The notes below the pieces were generated by a model. The model saw only the letters and a list, made by a program, of their open reading frames with translations. It ran no database searches and was not told where the DNA came from. Shown here piece after piece: positions 1 to 7,263 of a stretch of DNA of 7,377 nt. Both the position numbers and the translations under genes were made by a program. The stretch covers positions 1-7,377 of the forward strand of contig JAEVZA010000408.1 in the NCBI GenBank assembly GCA_023392475.1. The letters run 5' to 3'. Every line of letters starts with the position of its first letter. Position 1 is the first letter of the stretch. This DNA is from Actinomycetes bacterium (lineage in GTDB: Bacteria > Actinomycetota > Acidimicrobiia > Acidimicrobiales > Microtrichaceae).

Positions 1-15
1 CCCCGACCGGAGCGG

Positions 16-948
16 TCAGGTTCCCGGGTCCACCACGGCGGCGGGCGGGGGCCCGAACCGGCGCAGCGCGAAGTCGCGCAGCCCGAGGACCCGCGCCCGG
101 GCGTCGAACACCGGCGGCCGCGTGCCCGGGTCGCGCAGGCCCCGCGCCACCTGCAGCAACGTGATCCCGGCCCGGATGGAGGCGTGGTACCAGCCGCTCA
201 GCTCCTGGACGAGCAGGAGCGTGTTCCGGGTCTGGAGGTAGTCCACGATCGCCACGGACGAGCCCAGGTGGAGGTTCTGGACGCGGGCGCCCCGCACGAG
301 CCCGACCCGCCACCCGGCGCGGCGCACCCGCAGCGCGAGGTCCGCCTCCTCGCAGTACGAGAAGTAGCGCTCGTCGAACACGCCCACCTCCTCGAGGGCG
401 CTGCGGCGCAGCAGCATGAGCGTGCCGTGCGGGTAGTCGACCGCCTCCCAGCGCGTGCCCCCGTCGGCGGGCGGCTCCTCGCCCGCCGGCACGACCATGC
501 CGCCGAAGTACGGGTCGATCACGGGCACCATGCCGTCGCCGACGTCCGCGCACATGAGCCCCGCGAGCGGCTCGTCGGCCGCGGCCCGCAGCAGCGCCGC
601 CAGGCACCCCGGGTGCGGGTCCACGTCATGCGGGGCGAGCGCCACCCACTCGCCGTCGTCGGGGCGGCCGAGGAAGCGGCGCAGCCCGATGTTGGCGCCG
701 GGACCGAACCCGCTGTTGCGCTCGGACTCCACCAGCTCGACGGCGTCGTCCCCCGCGTCCGCCGGCACGGCGGCGGGCAACCCCTCGCGCAGCCGGGCCA
801 GCGCGTCGGGCGAGGAGGCGTTGTCCACGACGGTCACCCGCACCGGCACCTCGCGCCGCAGGAAGCGCGTGACGGTGCGGAGGCAGTCCTCGGGCTGGTT
901 CCAGTGGACGACCACGACCCGCAGCGGCGGGCCGGACGACGGGTCCAC
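16..948 (-). CDS. Family 2 glycosyltransferase (rhamnosyltransferase-like, GT-A fold)
   Basis: Predicted inverting GT2 enzyme of 310 residues that would move a sugar from a nucleotide-sugar donor to a cell-surface glycan or lipid acceptor; donor and acceptor cannot be read from the sequence. The N-terminal strand VVVVHWN (11-17) and VVDNASS (40-46) form the nucleotide-binding start of the GT-A fold. NSGFGPGANIG (78-88) matches the conserved N-x-GF-x-x-G-x-N element. PHDVDPHPG (106-114) sits where relatives carry NPD and supplies a D-x-D (Asp108, Asp110). FDERYFSYCEEADLALR (191-207) is the acceptor-side signature of WbbL-like rhamnosyltransferases, and H227-x-G-S follows. There is no signal peptide or clear membrane helix, so it is probably cytosolic or peripheral at the membrane. 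The GTG start at 948 lies 5 bases after the gltD stop. No methionine occurs before about residue 132 and no strong Shine-Dalgarno is visible, which favours translational coupling to gltD. The family is confident; the exact sugar is unknown. Confidence 0.88.
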   Translation of the reverse strand: MDPSSGPPLRVVVVHWNQPEDCLRTVTRFLRREVPVRVTVVDNASSPDALARLREGLPAAVPADAGDDAVELVESERNSGFGPGANIGLRRFLGRPDDGEWVALAPHDVDPHPGCLAALLRAAADEPLAGLMCADVGDGMVPVIDPYFGGMVVPAGEEPPADGGTRWEAVDYPHGTLMLLRRSALEEVGVFDERYFSYCEEADLALRVRRAGWRVGLVRGARVQNLHLGSSVAIVDYLQTRNTLLLVQELSGWYHASIRAGITLLQVARGLRDPGTRPPVFDARARVLGLRDFALRRFGPPPAAVVDPGT

Positions 949-953
949 CCCGG

Positions 954-2423
954 TCAGGTCAGCGGGCGGTCGGTCGGCCGGACCGGCGCCGGGAGGTCGG
1001 TCTCGCCCATCAGGAACTCGTCGACGGCGGCGGCGCAGGATCGGCCCTCGGCGATCGCCCACACGATGAGGCTCTGACCGCGGCCGGCGTCGCCGCACAC
1101 GTAGACGCCCGGCTCGGTGGTCGCCCACGCGGCGTCCCGGACCACGTTGCCGCGCTCGTCGATCTCCACGCCGAGCTCGTCGAGCAGGCCGCCGCGGTCG
1201 GGACCGACGAAGCCCATGGCGAGCAGGACGAGGTCCACCTCGAGCTCGCGCTCGGTGCCCTCGACCGGCTCGAACGTCGGCCGGCCGTCGACGACCTTCG
1301 ACTCGACGTCGACCATGCGGAGGGCGCGCACGCGGCCGTGGTCGTCGGGCAGGAACTCCAGCGTGTTGACGGCGTAGACGCGCTCGCCGCCCTCCTCGTG
1401 GGCCGAGGAGACCTTGTAGCTGAACGGGTACGTCGGCCACGGGTTCGCGTCGGGGCGGCCGTCGGGCGGCCGGGGCATGATCTCGAACTGGTACACGACC
1501 TCGGCGCCCTGGCGGTGCGCCGTGCCGAGGCAGTCGGCACCGGTGTCGCCGCCGCCGATGATCACGACCTTGCGGCCGCCGGCGTGGATCGGCACGTCGT
1601 CGACGCCGAGGTCGCCCTCCTGCGCCCGGTTCGCCCAGGGCAGGTACTCCATCGCCTGGTGGATGCCGTCGAACTCCCGGCCGGCGATCGGGAGGTCCCG
1701 CGCGGTCGTAGACCCGGTGGCGATGACCACGGCGTCGTGGTCGCGGCGCAGCTTCTCGACGGTGATGTCGCGGCCGACGTCGACCTTGGTGCGGAACTCG
1801 GTGCCCTCGGCGCGCATCTGGGCGAGGCGCCGCTCGAGGATCCGCTTCTCCATCTTGAACTCGGGGATGCCGTAGCGCAGCAGCCCGCCGATGCGGTCCG
1901 CGCGCTCGTAGACGATCACCTGGTGCCCGGCGCGGGTCAGCTGCTGGGCGGCGGCGAGCCCGGCCGGACCCGAGCCGATGACGGCGACCTTCTTGCCGGT
2001 GAACCGGCTCGCCCGCACCGGCGCGATCCAGTTCTCGTCCCAGGCCCGGTCGATGATCGTGACCTCGACCTGCTTGATCGTGACCGGGTCCTGGTTGATG
2101 CCGAGGACGCACGCGGACTCGCACGGCGCCGGGCACAGGCGTCCGGTGAACTCCGGGAAGTTGTTCGTGGCGTGGAGCCGCTCGATGGCGTCGCGCCAGC
2201 GGTCCTTGTACACGAGGTCGTTCCAGTCGGGGATGATGTTCCCGAGCGGGCACCCGTTGTTGCAGAACGGGATGCCGCAGTCCATGCACCGGCTGGCCTG
2301 GCGCTGCAGGTCCTCGGTCGGGAACTCCTCGTAGACCTCGTTCCAGTCCAGGAGGCGCACGGGGACCGGTCGCCGCGTCGGCAGCTTGCGGTCGTGCTTC
2401 AGGAAGCCCTTGACGTCACCCAT
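954..2423 (-). CDS. gltD: Glutamate synthase (GOGAT) small subunit
   Basis: The beta subunit of glutamate synthase takes electrons from NAD(P)H through FAD and low-potential [4Fe-4S] clusters to the FMN of GltB. The protein is 489 residues, normal for the family. The N-terminal cluster-binding region shows C46-x2-C49-x4-C54-x3-C58 and C97-x3-C101-x3-C105. An FAD-binding Rossmann motif GSGPAG lies at 150-155, after the strand KVAVI. A second dinucleotide motif GGGDTG at 290-295 binds the nicotinamide cofactor. CGDAGRG (443-449), followed by QSLIVWAI, is the conserved C-terminal FAD contact. The opening MGDVKGFLKHDR matches the usual GltD N-terminus, so the ATG at 2423 is well supported. The spacing in the second cysteine group and the stretch DENWIAP resemble the Gram-positive/plant NADH-GOGAT-type small subunit more than the E. 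coli type. NADH versus NADPH use cannot be decided by eye. It follows gltB on the same strand after 42 bases and is presumably co-transcribed with it. Confidence 0.98.
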   Translation of the reverse strand: MGDVKGFLKHDRKLPTRRPVPVRLLDWNEVYEEFPTEDLQRQASRCMDCGIPFCNNGCPLGNIIPDWNDLVYKDRWRDAIERLHATNNFPEFTGRLCPAPCESACVLGINQDPVTIKQVEVTIIDRAWDENWIAPVRASRFTGKKVAVIGSGPAGLAAAQQLTRAGHQVIVYERADRIGGLLRYGIPEFKMEKRILERRLAQMRAEGTEFRTKVDVGRDITVEKLRRDHDAVVIATGSTTARDLPIAGREFDGIHQAMEYLPWANRAQEGDLGVDDVPIHAGGRKVVIIGGGDTGADCLGTAHRQGAEVVYQFEIMPRPPDGRPDANPWPTYPFSYKVSSAHEEGGERVYAVNTLEFLPDDHGRVRALRMVDVESKVVDGRPTFEPVEGTERELEVDLVLLAMGFVGPDRGGLLDELGVEIDERGNVVRDAAWATTEPGVYVCGDAGRGQSLIVWAIAEGRSCAAAVDEFLMGETDLPAPVRPTDRPLT

Positions 2424-2465
2424 TTGCGTCGGAACCGTTCTCTCTCTGCCTCGTGTGCGGCTGAC
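2424..2465 (-). other. gltB-gltD intergenic spacer with weak ribosome binding site
   Basis: This is the 42-base gap between the gltB stop and the gltD ATG. On the minus strand it contains a purine tract (AGAGAGAGAA, about 2438-2447) lying about 14 bases before the gltD start, which is longer than ideal Shine-Dalgarno spacing. A small GAAC-G-GTTC inverted repeat (2432-2440) overlaps the edge of this tract. No promoter or terminator is evident, so gltD is probably read from the gltB transcript. Confidence 0.5.
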
Positions 2466-5400
2466 TCAGGCCGGCTGGCTCGCGGCCATGATCGTCTCGA
2501 CGACGTCGAGGCCCTCGGCCTCGGCGCGTGCCGTGGCCTCGAGCACCCGCTTGAAGTCGTTCGGCATGACCTTGCGGAAGTGCGCGAGCGCGTCGTCCCA
2601 GTCGTCGAGCAGGCGCTGCGCGACCGGCGAGCCGGTCTCGTCGCGGTGCAGCGTGACCAGGCGCAGCAGCTCCTCGCGGTCGGGCGCCTCGAGCTCGGCG
2701 AGGGCGACCATCTCGTAGTTCACTCGCTCGGGGAACGAGCCGTCGGCGTCGTGCACGTAGGCGATGCCGCCCGACATGCCGGCGCCGAAGTTCCGGCCCG
2801 TCCGGCCGAGCACCACCACCCGGCCGCCGGTCATGTACTCGCAGCCGTGGTCGCCCACGCCCTCGACGACGGCGGTGGCGCCGGAGTTGCGGACGCAGAA
2901 CCGCTCGCCGACCACGCCCCGGAGATGCACCTCACCGGCCGTCGCCCCGTAGAGGATGACGTTGCCGGCGACGATGTTGTCCTCGGCCACGAAGCCCTCG
3001 TGGGAGTCCTCCGGCGGCCGGACGACGATGCGCCCGCCCGACAGGCCCTTGCCGACGTAGTCGTTCGCGTCGCCGGAGAGGCGCAGCGTCACGCCCCGGG
3101 GCACGAAGGCGCCGAAGCTGTTGCCGGCTGAGCCCTCGAAGTCGATCACGATCGTGTCGTCGGGCAGGCCGGCGCCGCCGTACCGCTTGGACAGCTCGTG
3201 GCCGAGCATCGTGCCGACCGTGCGGTTCACGTTGCGGATCGGCAGCTGCAGGTGGACCGGCGTGCCCGACTCCAAGGCCTCGGCGCACTCGTCGATGAGC
3301 GTGAGGTCGAGCGCCTTGTCCAGGCCGTGGTCCTGCTCCCGCACGTGGTGGAGGTGGTCGCTCCCCCACGGCTGGACGACGTGCAGGATCGGGCTGAGGT
3401 CCAGGCCCTGCGCCTTCCAGTGGTCGACCGCTGCGGTGACGTCGAGGAGCTCGGCGTGGCCGATCGCCTCCTCGACGTTGCGGAACCCGAGCTGGGCGAG
3501 CAGCTCGCGCACCTCCTCGGCGATGAACAGCATGAAGTTCTCGACGAACTCGGGCTTGCCGGTGAACCGGGAGCGCAGCTCCGGGTTCTGCGTGGCGATG
3601 CCGACCGGGCACGTGTCCAGGTGGCAGACGCGCATCATGATGCAGCCCGACACGACGAGCGGCGCCGTGGCGAAGCCGAACTCCTCGGCGCCGAGGAGCG
3701 CGCCGATCACGACGTCGCGGCCGGTCTTCAGCTGGCCGTCGACCTGCACGACGATGCGGTCGCGCAGCCCGTTGAGCACGAGCGTCTGCTGCGTCTCCGC
3801 GAGGCCGAGCTCCCACGGCGCACCGGCGTGCTTGATCGACGTGAGCGGGCTCGCCCCCGTGCCCCCGTCGTGGCCCGAGATGAGCACGACGTCGGACTTC
3901 GCCTTGGCCACGCCCGCGGCGACGGTGCCCACGCCGACCTCGGCCACGAGCTTCACGTGCACGCGGGCCGACGGGTTCGCGTTCTTGAGGTCGTGGATGA
4001 GCTGGGCGAGGTCCTCGATCGAGTAGATGTCGTGGTGCGGCGGCGGCGAGATGAGCCCCACGCCGGGCGTGGAGTACCGGGTGCCGGCGATCCACGGGTA
4101 CACCTTGTGGCCGGGCAGCTGGCCGCCCTCGCCGGGCTTCGCGCCCTGCGCCATCTTGATCTGGATGTCGTCGGAGTTCGTCAGGTACTCCGCCGTCACG
4201 CCGAAGCGCCCCGACGCGACCTGCTTGATCGACGACCGCCGCAGGTCCCCGTGCTCGTCGGGCGTGAACCGGATCGGATCCTCGCCGCCCTCACCCGTGT
4301 TCGACTTGGCGCCGAGCCGGTTCATGGCGATGGCGAGGTTCTCGTGCGCCTCCGCGGAGATCGAGCCGTAGCTCATGGCTCCGGTGGAGAAGCGCTTGAC
4401 GATCTCCGAGGCGGGCTCGACCTCGTCGATCGGCACCGGCGGGCGCTCGCCGTCCTTGAACCGGAACAGTCCGCGGAGCGTGGCGAGGTGCTCGGACTGG
4501 TCGTCCACGAGCTTCGTGTACTCCTTGAACACCTCGTACTGGCCGGTGCGCGTGGAGTGCTGGAGCTTGAACACCGTCTTCGGGTTGAAGAGGTGGTACT
4601 CGCCCTCGCGCCGCCACTGGTACTCGCCGCCGTAGTCGAGGTCGCGGTGCGCGGCCTCCTCCTTGCGCAGCGGGTAGGCGCGGGCGTGGCGCCGGCGCAC
4701 CTCCTCGGCCACCTCGTCGAGCCCGATGCCGCCGAGGCGGCTGACGGTGCCGGTGAAGTACTCGTCGACGATGTCGGGTCCGAGGCCGATGGCCTCGAAG
4801 ATCTGGGCACCGGTGTACGACGCGACCGTCGAGATGCCCATCTTGGACATGATCTTGAGGATGCCCTTGCCGGCGGCCTTGATGTAGTTCTGGACCGCGG
4901 CCTCGTAGTCGGTGACCGTCGTGGCCCGCTCGGTGATCATGTGCTCGATCGAGTCGAACGCCAGGTACGGGTTGATCGCCGCGGCGCCGAAGCCGAGGAG
5001 CAGCCCGAAGTGGTGCACCTCGCGGGCCTCGCCGGTCTCGATGATGAGGCCGACCTGCGTACGCGTCTTCTCGCGGATCAGGTGGTGGTGCACCGCCGCC
5101 GTGGCGAGCAGCATCGGCACCGGCGCGAGGTCCTCGTTCGACAGCTCGTCGGTCAGGACGATGATGTTGGCGCCGTCCTCGATGGCCTCCGACACCTCGG
5201 AGCGGATGCGGTCGAGGGCGCGCTTGAGGCCCGTGCCGCCGGAGAACGCCGGGTAGAGGCAGCGCACCGTGCGGGCCTGGAAGTGCGGGTCCGCCTCCTC
5301 GATGTGCTTGATGCGCTCCAGGCTGTCGTTGTCCAGGATCGGGTGCGGCAGCTCGAGCAGGTGGCAGGACTCGGGGCCGGGGTCGAGGAGGTTGCCCTCC

Positions 5401-7052
5401 GGCCCGACGACCTTCGACAGCGACGTCACGAGCTCCTCGCGGATGGCGTCGAGCGGCGGGTTCGTGACCTGGGCGAACAGCTGCTTGAAGTAGTCGTAGA
5501 CGAGCCGGGGCCGGTCCGACAGCACGGCGAGCGGCGTGTCGGTGCCCATCGAACCGAGGGCCTCGCCGCCGGTGCGGGCCATCGGCTCCACGAGGAGCCG
5601 GAGGTCCTCGTGCGTGTAGCCGAAGGTCTGCTGCTCGCGGATGACGTCCCGTGCCTGCTCCCGCAGGTGCTGGACCGGCGGCAGCTTGCCGAGGTGGACG
5701 AGGCGCTCGTCGAGCCACTCCCCGTACGGGTGCGCCGCGGCGAGCTCGCGCTTGATCTCGTCGTCGTCGATGATCCGGCCCTGCGACGTGTCGATCAGGA
5801 ACATGCGGCCGGGCTGGAGCCGACCCTTCTTGATCACGCGCTCCGGCTCGATGGCGAGGGTGCCGACCTCGGAGGCCATGACGACCAGGCCGTCGTCGCA
5901 CACCCAGTAGCGGGACGGGCGGAGGCCGTTGCGGTCGAGCACCGCACCCACGACCGTGCCGTCGGTGAACGTCACCGACGCGGGGCCGTCCCACGGCTCC
6001 ATGATGCAGGCGTGGAACCGGTAGAAGTCCCGGACCGCCGGGTCCATGTCCGTGTGCCGCTCCCACGCCTCCGGGATCATCATCAGCATGGCGTGGGGCA
6101 GCGAGTAGCCGCCGAGGTGCAGGAGCTCGAGCACCTCGTCGAGGCGGGCCGTGTCCGAGGAGCCCGGCGTGCAGATCGGGAAGATCCGCTCGAGGGCGGC
6201 GTCGGCGCCGGCGGGCAGCAGGTCGGAGCGGAGCAGCGCCTCGCGCGCACGCATCCAGTTCTGGTTGCCCTGCACCGTGTTGATCTCGCCGTTGTGCGCC
6301 ACGTAGCGGTACGGGTGCGCGAGCGGCCACGACGGGAAGGTGTTCGTCGAGAACCGGGAGTGCACCAGCGCCAGCGCCGACTCGAAGCGCTCGTCGGCCA
6401 GGTCGGGGAAGAACTCACCGAGCTGCGGCGTGGTGAGCATGCCCTTGTAGACGAGCGTGCGCGACGACAGCGACGGGAAGTACACCGCCGGGTCGCCGTC
6501 GGCCGTGAGGATCTCGTGCTCGGTGCGCTTGCGCACCACGTAGGCCAGGCGGTCGAGCTCGAGGCCGGCGCGGCCGCCGACGAGGTCCGCGAGGAAGAGC
6601 TGGCGGAACGTCGGCAGGACGCCGAGCGCCGTGTCGCCGATCATCGACGGGTCGATCGGCACGTCGCGCCAGCCGAGGACCTCCACGCCCTCCTCGGCGC
6701 AGATCTTCTCGATGCCGGCCGCGGCGGCGTCGGCCGCCGCGCCCTCGCCCGGCAGGAACCCGACGCCCACGGCGTAGCTGCCGGCGGCCGGCAGGTCGAA
6801 CGGGGTGACGGCCCGCAGGAACCCGTCGGGGACCTGCACGAGGATGCCGGCGCCGTCGCCGGTGTTCTCCTCGGCGCCCTTGGCGCCGCGGTGGTCCAGG
6901 TTGCACAGCGAGGTCAGGCCCTTGTCCACCAGGTCGTGGCTGGCCCGCCCGTGGAGGTCGACGACGAACGAGACGCCGCAGGCGTCGTGCTCGAGGTCGG
7001 GGTGGTAGAGGCCGACCGGACCGGGTCGGCCCCCGGGGCTGCGGAGGGTCAT
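2466..7052 (-). CDS. gltB: Glutamate synthase (GOGAT) large subunit
   Basis: The alpha subunit of glutamate synthase hydrolyses glutamine, channels the ammonia internally and reductively adds it to 2-oxoglutarate on FMN. It has 1528 residues from the ATG at 7052, a usual length. Cys25 in HDACGVSF is the N-terminal nucleophile of the class II amidotransferase domain (about 25-430), so a propeptide of about 24 residues must be removed. STNTFPSWPLAHPYR and HNGEIN (253-258) are further amidotransferase signatures. A central domain follows (about 480-790, including LDNDSLERIKHI near 570). The FMN/synthase domain (about 845-1210) carries FSTGAMSYGS (Met893), the ISPPPHHDIYSIEDL stretch and HDGGTGASP (from His1061). 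Cys1137-x5-Cys1143-x4-Cys1148 binds the [3Fe-4S] cluster. The C-terminal GXGXG beta-helix domain (about 1270-1460) includes GSAGNSFGAF and GMSGGIAYVHD. An in-frame GTG at 7073 would add seven residues, but AGGAG lies four bases before the ATG at 7052 and the GTG falls within a hairpin arm, so the ATG is preferred. Confidence 0.98.
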   Translation of the reverse strand: MTLRSPGGRPGPVGLYHPDLEHDACGVSFVVDLHGRASHDLVDKGLTSLCNLDHRGAKGAEENTGDGAGILVQVPDGFLRAVTPFDLPAAGSYAVGVGFLPGEGAAADAAAAGIEKICAEEGVEVLGWRDVPIDPSMIGDTALGVLPTFRQLFLADLVGGRAGLELDRLAYVVRKRTEHEILTADGDPAVYFPSLSSRTLVYKGMLTTPQLGEFFPDLADERFESALALVHSRFSTNTFPSWPLAHPYRYVAHNGEINTVQGNQNWMRAREALLRSDLLPAGADAALERIFPICTPGSSDTARLDEVLELLHLGGYSLPHAMLMMIPEAWERHTDMDPAVRDFYRFHACIMEPWDGPASVTFTDGTVVGAVLDRNGLRPSRYWVCDDGLVVMASEVGTLAIEPERVIKKGRLQPGRMFLIDTSQGRIIDDDEIKRELAAAHPYGEWLDERLVHLGKLPPVQHLREQARDVIREQQTFGYTHEDLRLLVEPMARTGGEALGSMGTDTPLAVLSDRPRLVYDYFKQLFAQVTNPPLDAIREELVTSLSKVVGPEGNLLDPGPESCHLLELPHPILDNDSLERIKHIEEADPHFQARTVRCLYPAFSGGTGLKRALDRIRSEVSEAIEDGANIIVLTDELSNEDLAPVPMLLATAAVHHHLIREKTRTQVGLIIETGEAREVHHFGLLLGFGAAAINPYLAFDSIEHMITERATTVTDYEAAVQNYIKAAGKGILKIMSKMGISTVASYTGAQIFEAIGLGPDIVDEYFTGTVSRLGGIGLDEVAEEVRRRHARAYPLRKEEAAHRDLDYGGEYQWRREGEYHLFNPKTVFKLQHSTRTGQYEVFKEYTKLVDDQSEHLATLRGLFRFKDGERPPVPIDEVEPASEIVKRFSTGAMSYGSISAEAHENLAIAMNRLGAKSNTGEGGEDPIRFTPDEHGDLRRSSIKQVASGRFGVTAEYLTNSDDIQIKMAQGAKPGEGGQLPGHKVYPWIAGTRYSTPGVGLISPPPHHDIYSIEDLAQLIHDLKNANPSARVHVKLVAEVGVGTVAAGVAKAKSDVVLISGHDGGTGASPLTSIKHAGAPWELGLAETQQTLVLNGLRDRIVVQVDGQLKTGRDVVIGALLGAEEFGFATAPLVVSGCIMMRVCHLDTCPVGIATQNPELRSRFTGKPEFVENFMLFIAEEVRELLAQLGFRNVEEAIGHAELLDVTAAVDHWKAQGLDLSPILHVVQPWGSDHLHHVREQDHGLDKALDLTLIDECAEALESGTPVHLQLPIRNVNRTVGTMLGHELSKRYGGAGLPDDTIVIDFEGSAGNSFGAFVPRGVTLRLSGDANDYVGKGLSGGRIVVRPPEDSHEGFVAEDNIVAGNVILYGATAGEVHLRGVVGERFCVRNSGATAVVEGVGDHGCEYMTGGRVVVLGRTGRNFGAGMSGGIAYVHDADGSFPERVNYEMVALAELEAPDREELLRLVTLHRDETGSPVAQRLLDDWDDALAHFRKVMPNDFKRVLEATARAEAEGLDVVETIMAASQPA

Positions 7053-7056
7053 GGTG

Positions 7057-7061
7057 CTCCT
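7057..7061 (-). promoter_or_regulatory. Shine-Dalgarno site for gltB
   Basis: On the minus strand AGGAG lies four bases before the ATG at 7052. It is the best ribosome binding site seen in the window and decides the gltB start in favour of 7052 over the in-frame GTG at 7073. Confidence 0.75.
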
Positions 7062-7070
7062 GTTGCGGTG

Positions 7071-7089
7071 CACCCGGCACGGCCGGGTG
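7071..7089 (-). repeat. 8-bp inverted repeat (hairpin) in the gltB leader
   Basis: CACCCGGC (7071-7078) and GCCGGGTG (7082-7089) are perfect reverse complements around a 3-base loop. In the gltB mRNA this would be a strong GC-rich stem ending nine bases before the Shine-Dalgarno. No U-run follows, so it does not look like an intrinsic terminator. It may affect leader stability or access to the ribosome binding site. Confidence 0.6.
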
Positions 7090-7113
7090 ACGTGGTCTGG
7101 AACGGGACGGCGG

Positions 7114-7127
7114 GGACCCTGGGGTCC
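7114..7127. repeat. 14-bp perfect palindrome in the gltB leader
   Basis: GGACCC and GGGTCC pair exactly around a central TG. Flanking GGAC (7105-7108) and GTCC (7128-7131) could extend the stem across a one-sided bulge. The role is unknown: it could be a leader hairpin or a DNA-binding site. Short GC-rich palindromes also arise by chance in this base composition. Confidence 0.4.
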
Positions 7128-7138
7128 GTCCGGCCCGA

Positions 7139-7156
7139 GCAGTCGACGTTGACTGC
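7139..7156. promoter_or_regulatory. 18-bp near-perfect dyad, candidate operator
   Basis: GCAGTCGACGTTGACTGC is a dyad with eight of nine base pairs matching (mismatch at 7145/7150) and no loop. This is the form expected of a binding site for a dimeric transcription factor rather than an RNA hairpin. Its mixed base composition makes it stand out from the surrounding GC-rich sequence. It lies between the two divergent genes and could serve either. I do not recognise the cognate regulator; it does not match the GlnR or AmtR sites known to me. Confidence 0.5.
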
Positions 7157-7163
7157 AACAGCT

Positions 7164-7175
7164 GCGCTGCAGCGC
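7164..7175. repeat. 12-bp perfect palindrome
   Basis: GCGCTGCAGCGC is self-complementary and centred on a CTGCAG hexamer. It lies eight bases from the 18-bp dyad and might form part of the same control region, although a GC-rich palindrome of this size may be coincidental. Confidence 0.35.
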
Positions 7176-7209
7176 CGTGGCGGCGCGACCCGCCGAGAGC
7201 GGTCAGGTC

Positions 7210-7239
7210 ACGATAGCCGCGCCATGACCCGGCCCCCAA
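7210..7239 (-). promoter_or_regulatory. Candidate sigma-70-type promoter for gltB
   Basis: On the minus strand, TTGGGG (7239-7234) and TATCGT (7215-7210) are separated by 18 bases and resemble -35 and -10 elements. Transcription would begin near 7203 and give a leader of about 150 bases containing all the inverted repeats listed. The call rests on hexamer similarity only. Confidence 0.33.
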
Positions 7240-7251
7240 AGCACATTGCTC

Positions 7252-7257
7252 TAGGTT
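7252..7257 (+). promoter_or_regulatory. Candidate -10 element for a leaderless lipoprotein transcript
   Basis: TAGGTT fits the TAnnnT pattern of actinobacterial -10 hexamers and ends six bases before the GTG at 7264, the spacing expected if transcription starts on the start codon itself. No convincing -35 element is visible at 16-19 bases upstream, and no good Shine-Dalgarno precedes the GTG, which agrees with leaderless translation. Confidence 0.4.
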
Positions 7258-7263
7258 GCGGCC

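Larger units (their letters stand above)
7053..7263. other. Divergent intergenic regulatory region between gltB and a lipoprotein gene
   Basis: This 211-base non-coding stretch separates two genes transcribed away from each other, so it must supply promoters for both. It contains the most AT-rich patch I noticed nearby (about 7238-7257) and four inverted repeats listed separately (7071-7089, 7114-7127, 7139-7156, 7164-7175). I looked for a Streptomyces-type GlnR box (GTnAC-n6-GnAAC) and found only an unpaired half-site-like GTCAC at 7207-7211. No tRNA or recognised riboswitch was seen. Confidence 0.75.

Noticed and set aside
184..1077. 297-codon plus-strand open frame opposite the glycosyltransferase
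   Set aside because: It is antisense to a gene with clear GT2 motifs and shows only composition-driven His/Arg/Val-rich sequence.
949..2289. Long open frame running continuously into the glycosyltransferase from upstream, suggesting a 757-residue protein
   Set aside because: The upstream part lies over gltD in another frame, is dominated by Arg, Pro, Ala and Gly, and shows no domain. Real glycosyltransferase similarity begins only at the GTG near 948.
1338..3131. 597-codon open frame on the plus strand opposite gltD and the 3' end of gltB
   Set aside because: It is antisense to two well-supported genes, has low-complexity Val/Ala/Arg/Asp/Leu composition and no recognisable motif. Such frames are expected in high-GC DNA.
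4291..6330. 679-codon open frame on the minus strand within gltB
   Set aside because: It overlaps gltB entirely in a different frame and is rich in Arg, Pro and Ala with no domain signature; gltB motifs are continuous across the region.
7071..7089. Inverted repeat considered as an intrinsic terminator or attenuator
   Set aside because: No run of T follows on the minus strand, and the hairpin sits directly before the gltB ribosome binding site, so termination there is not supported.
7198..7210. AGCGGTCAGGT shared by 11-21 and 7198-7208, and GGTCAGGTCA shared by 952-961 and 7201-7210
   Set aside because: Two of the copies simply span stop codons of coding genes. The match is short and no consistent spacing or function is apparent, so chance is the simplest explanation.
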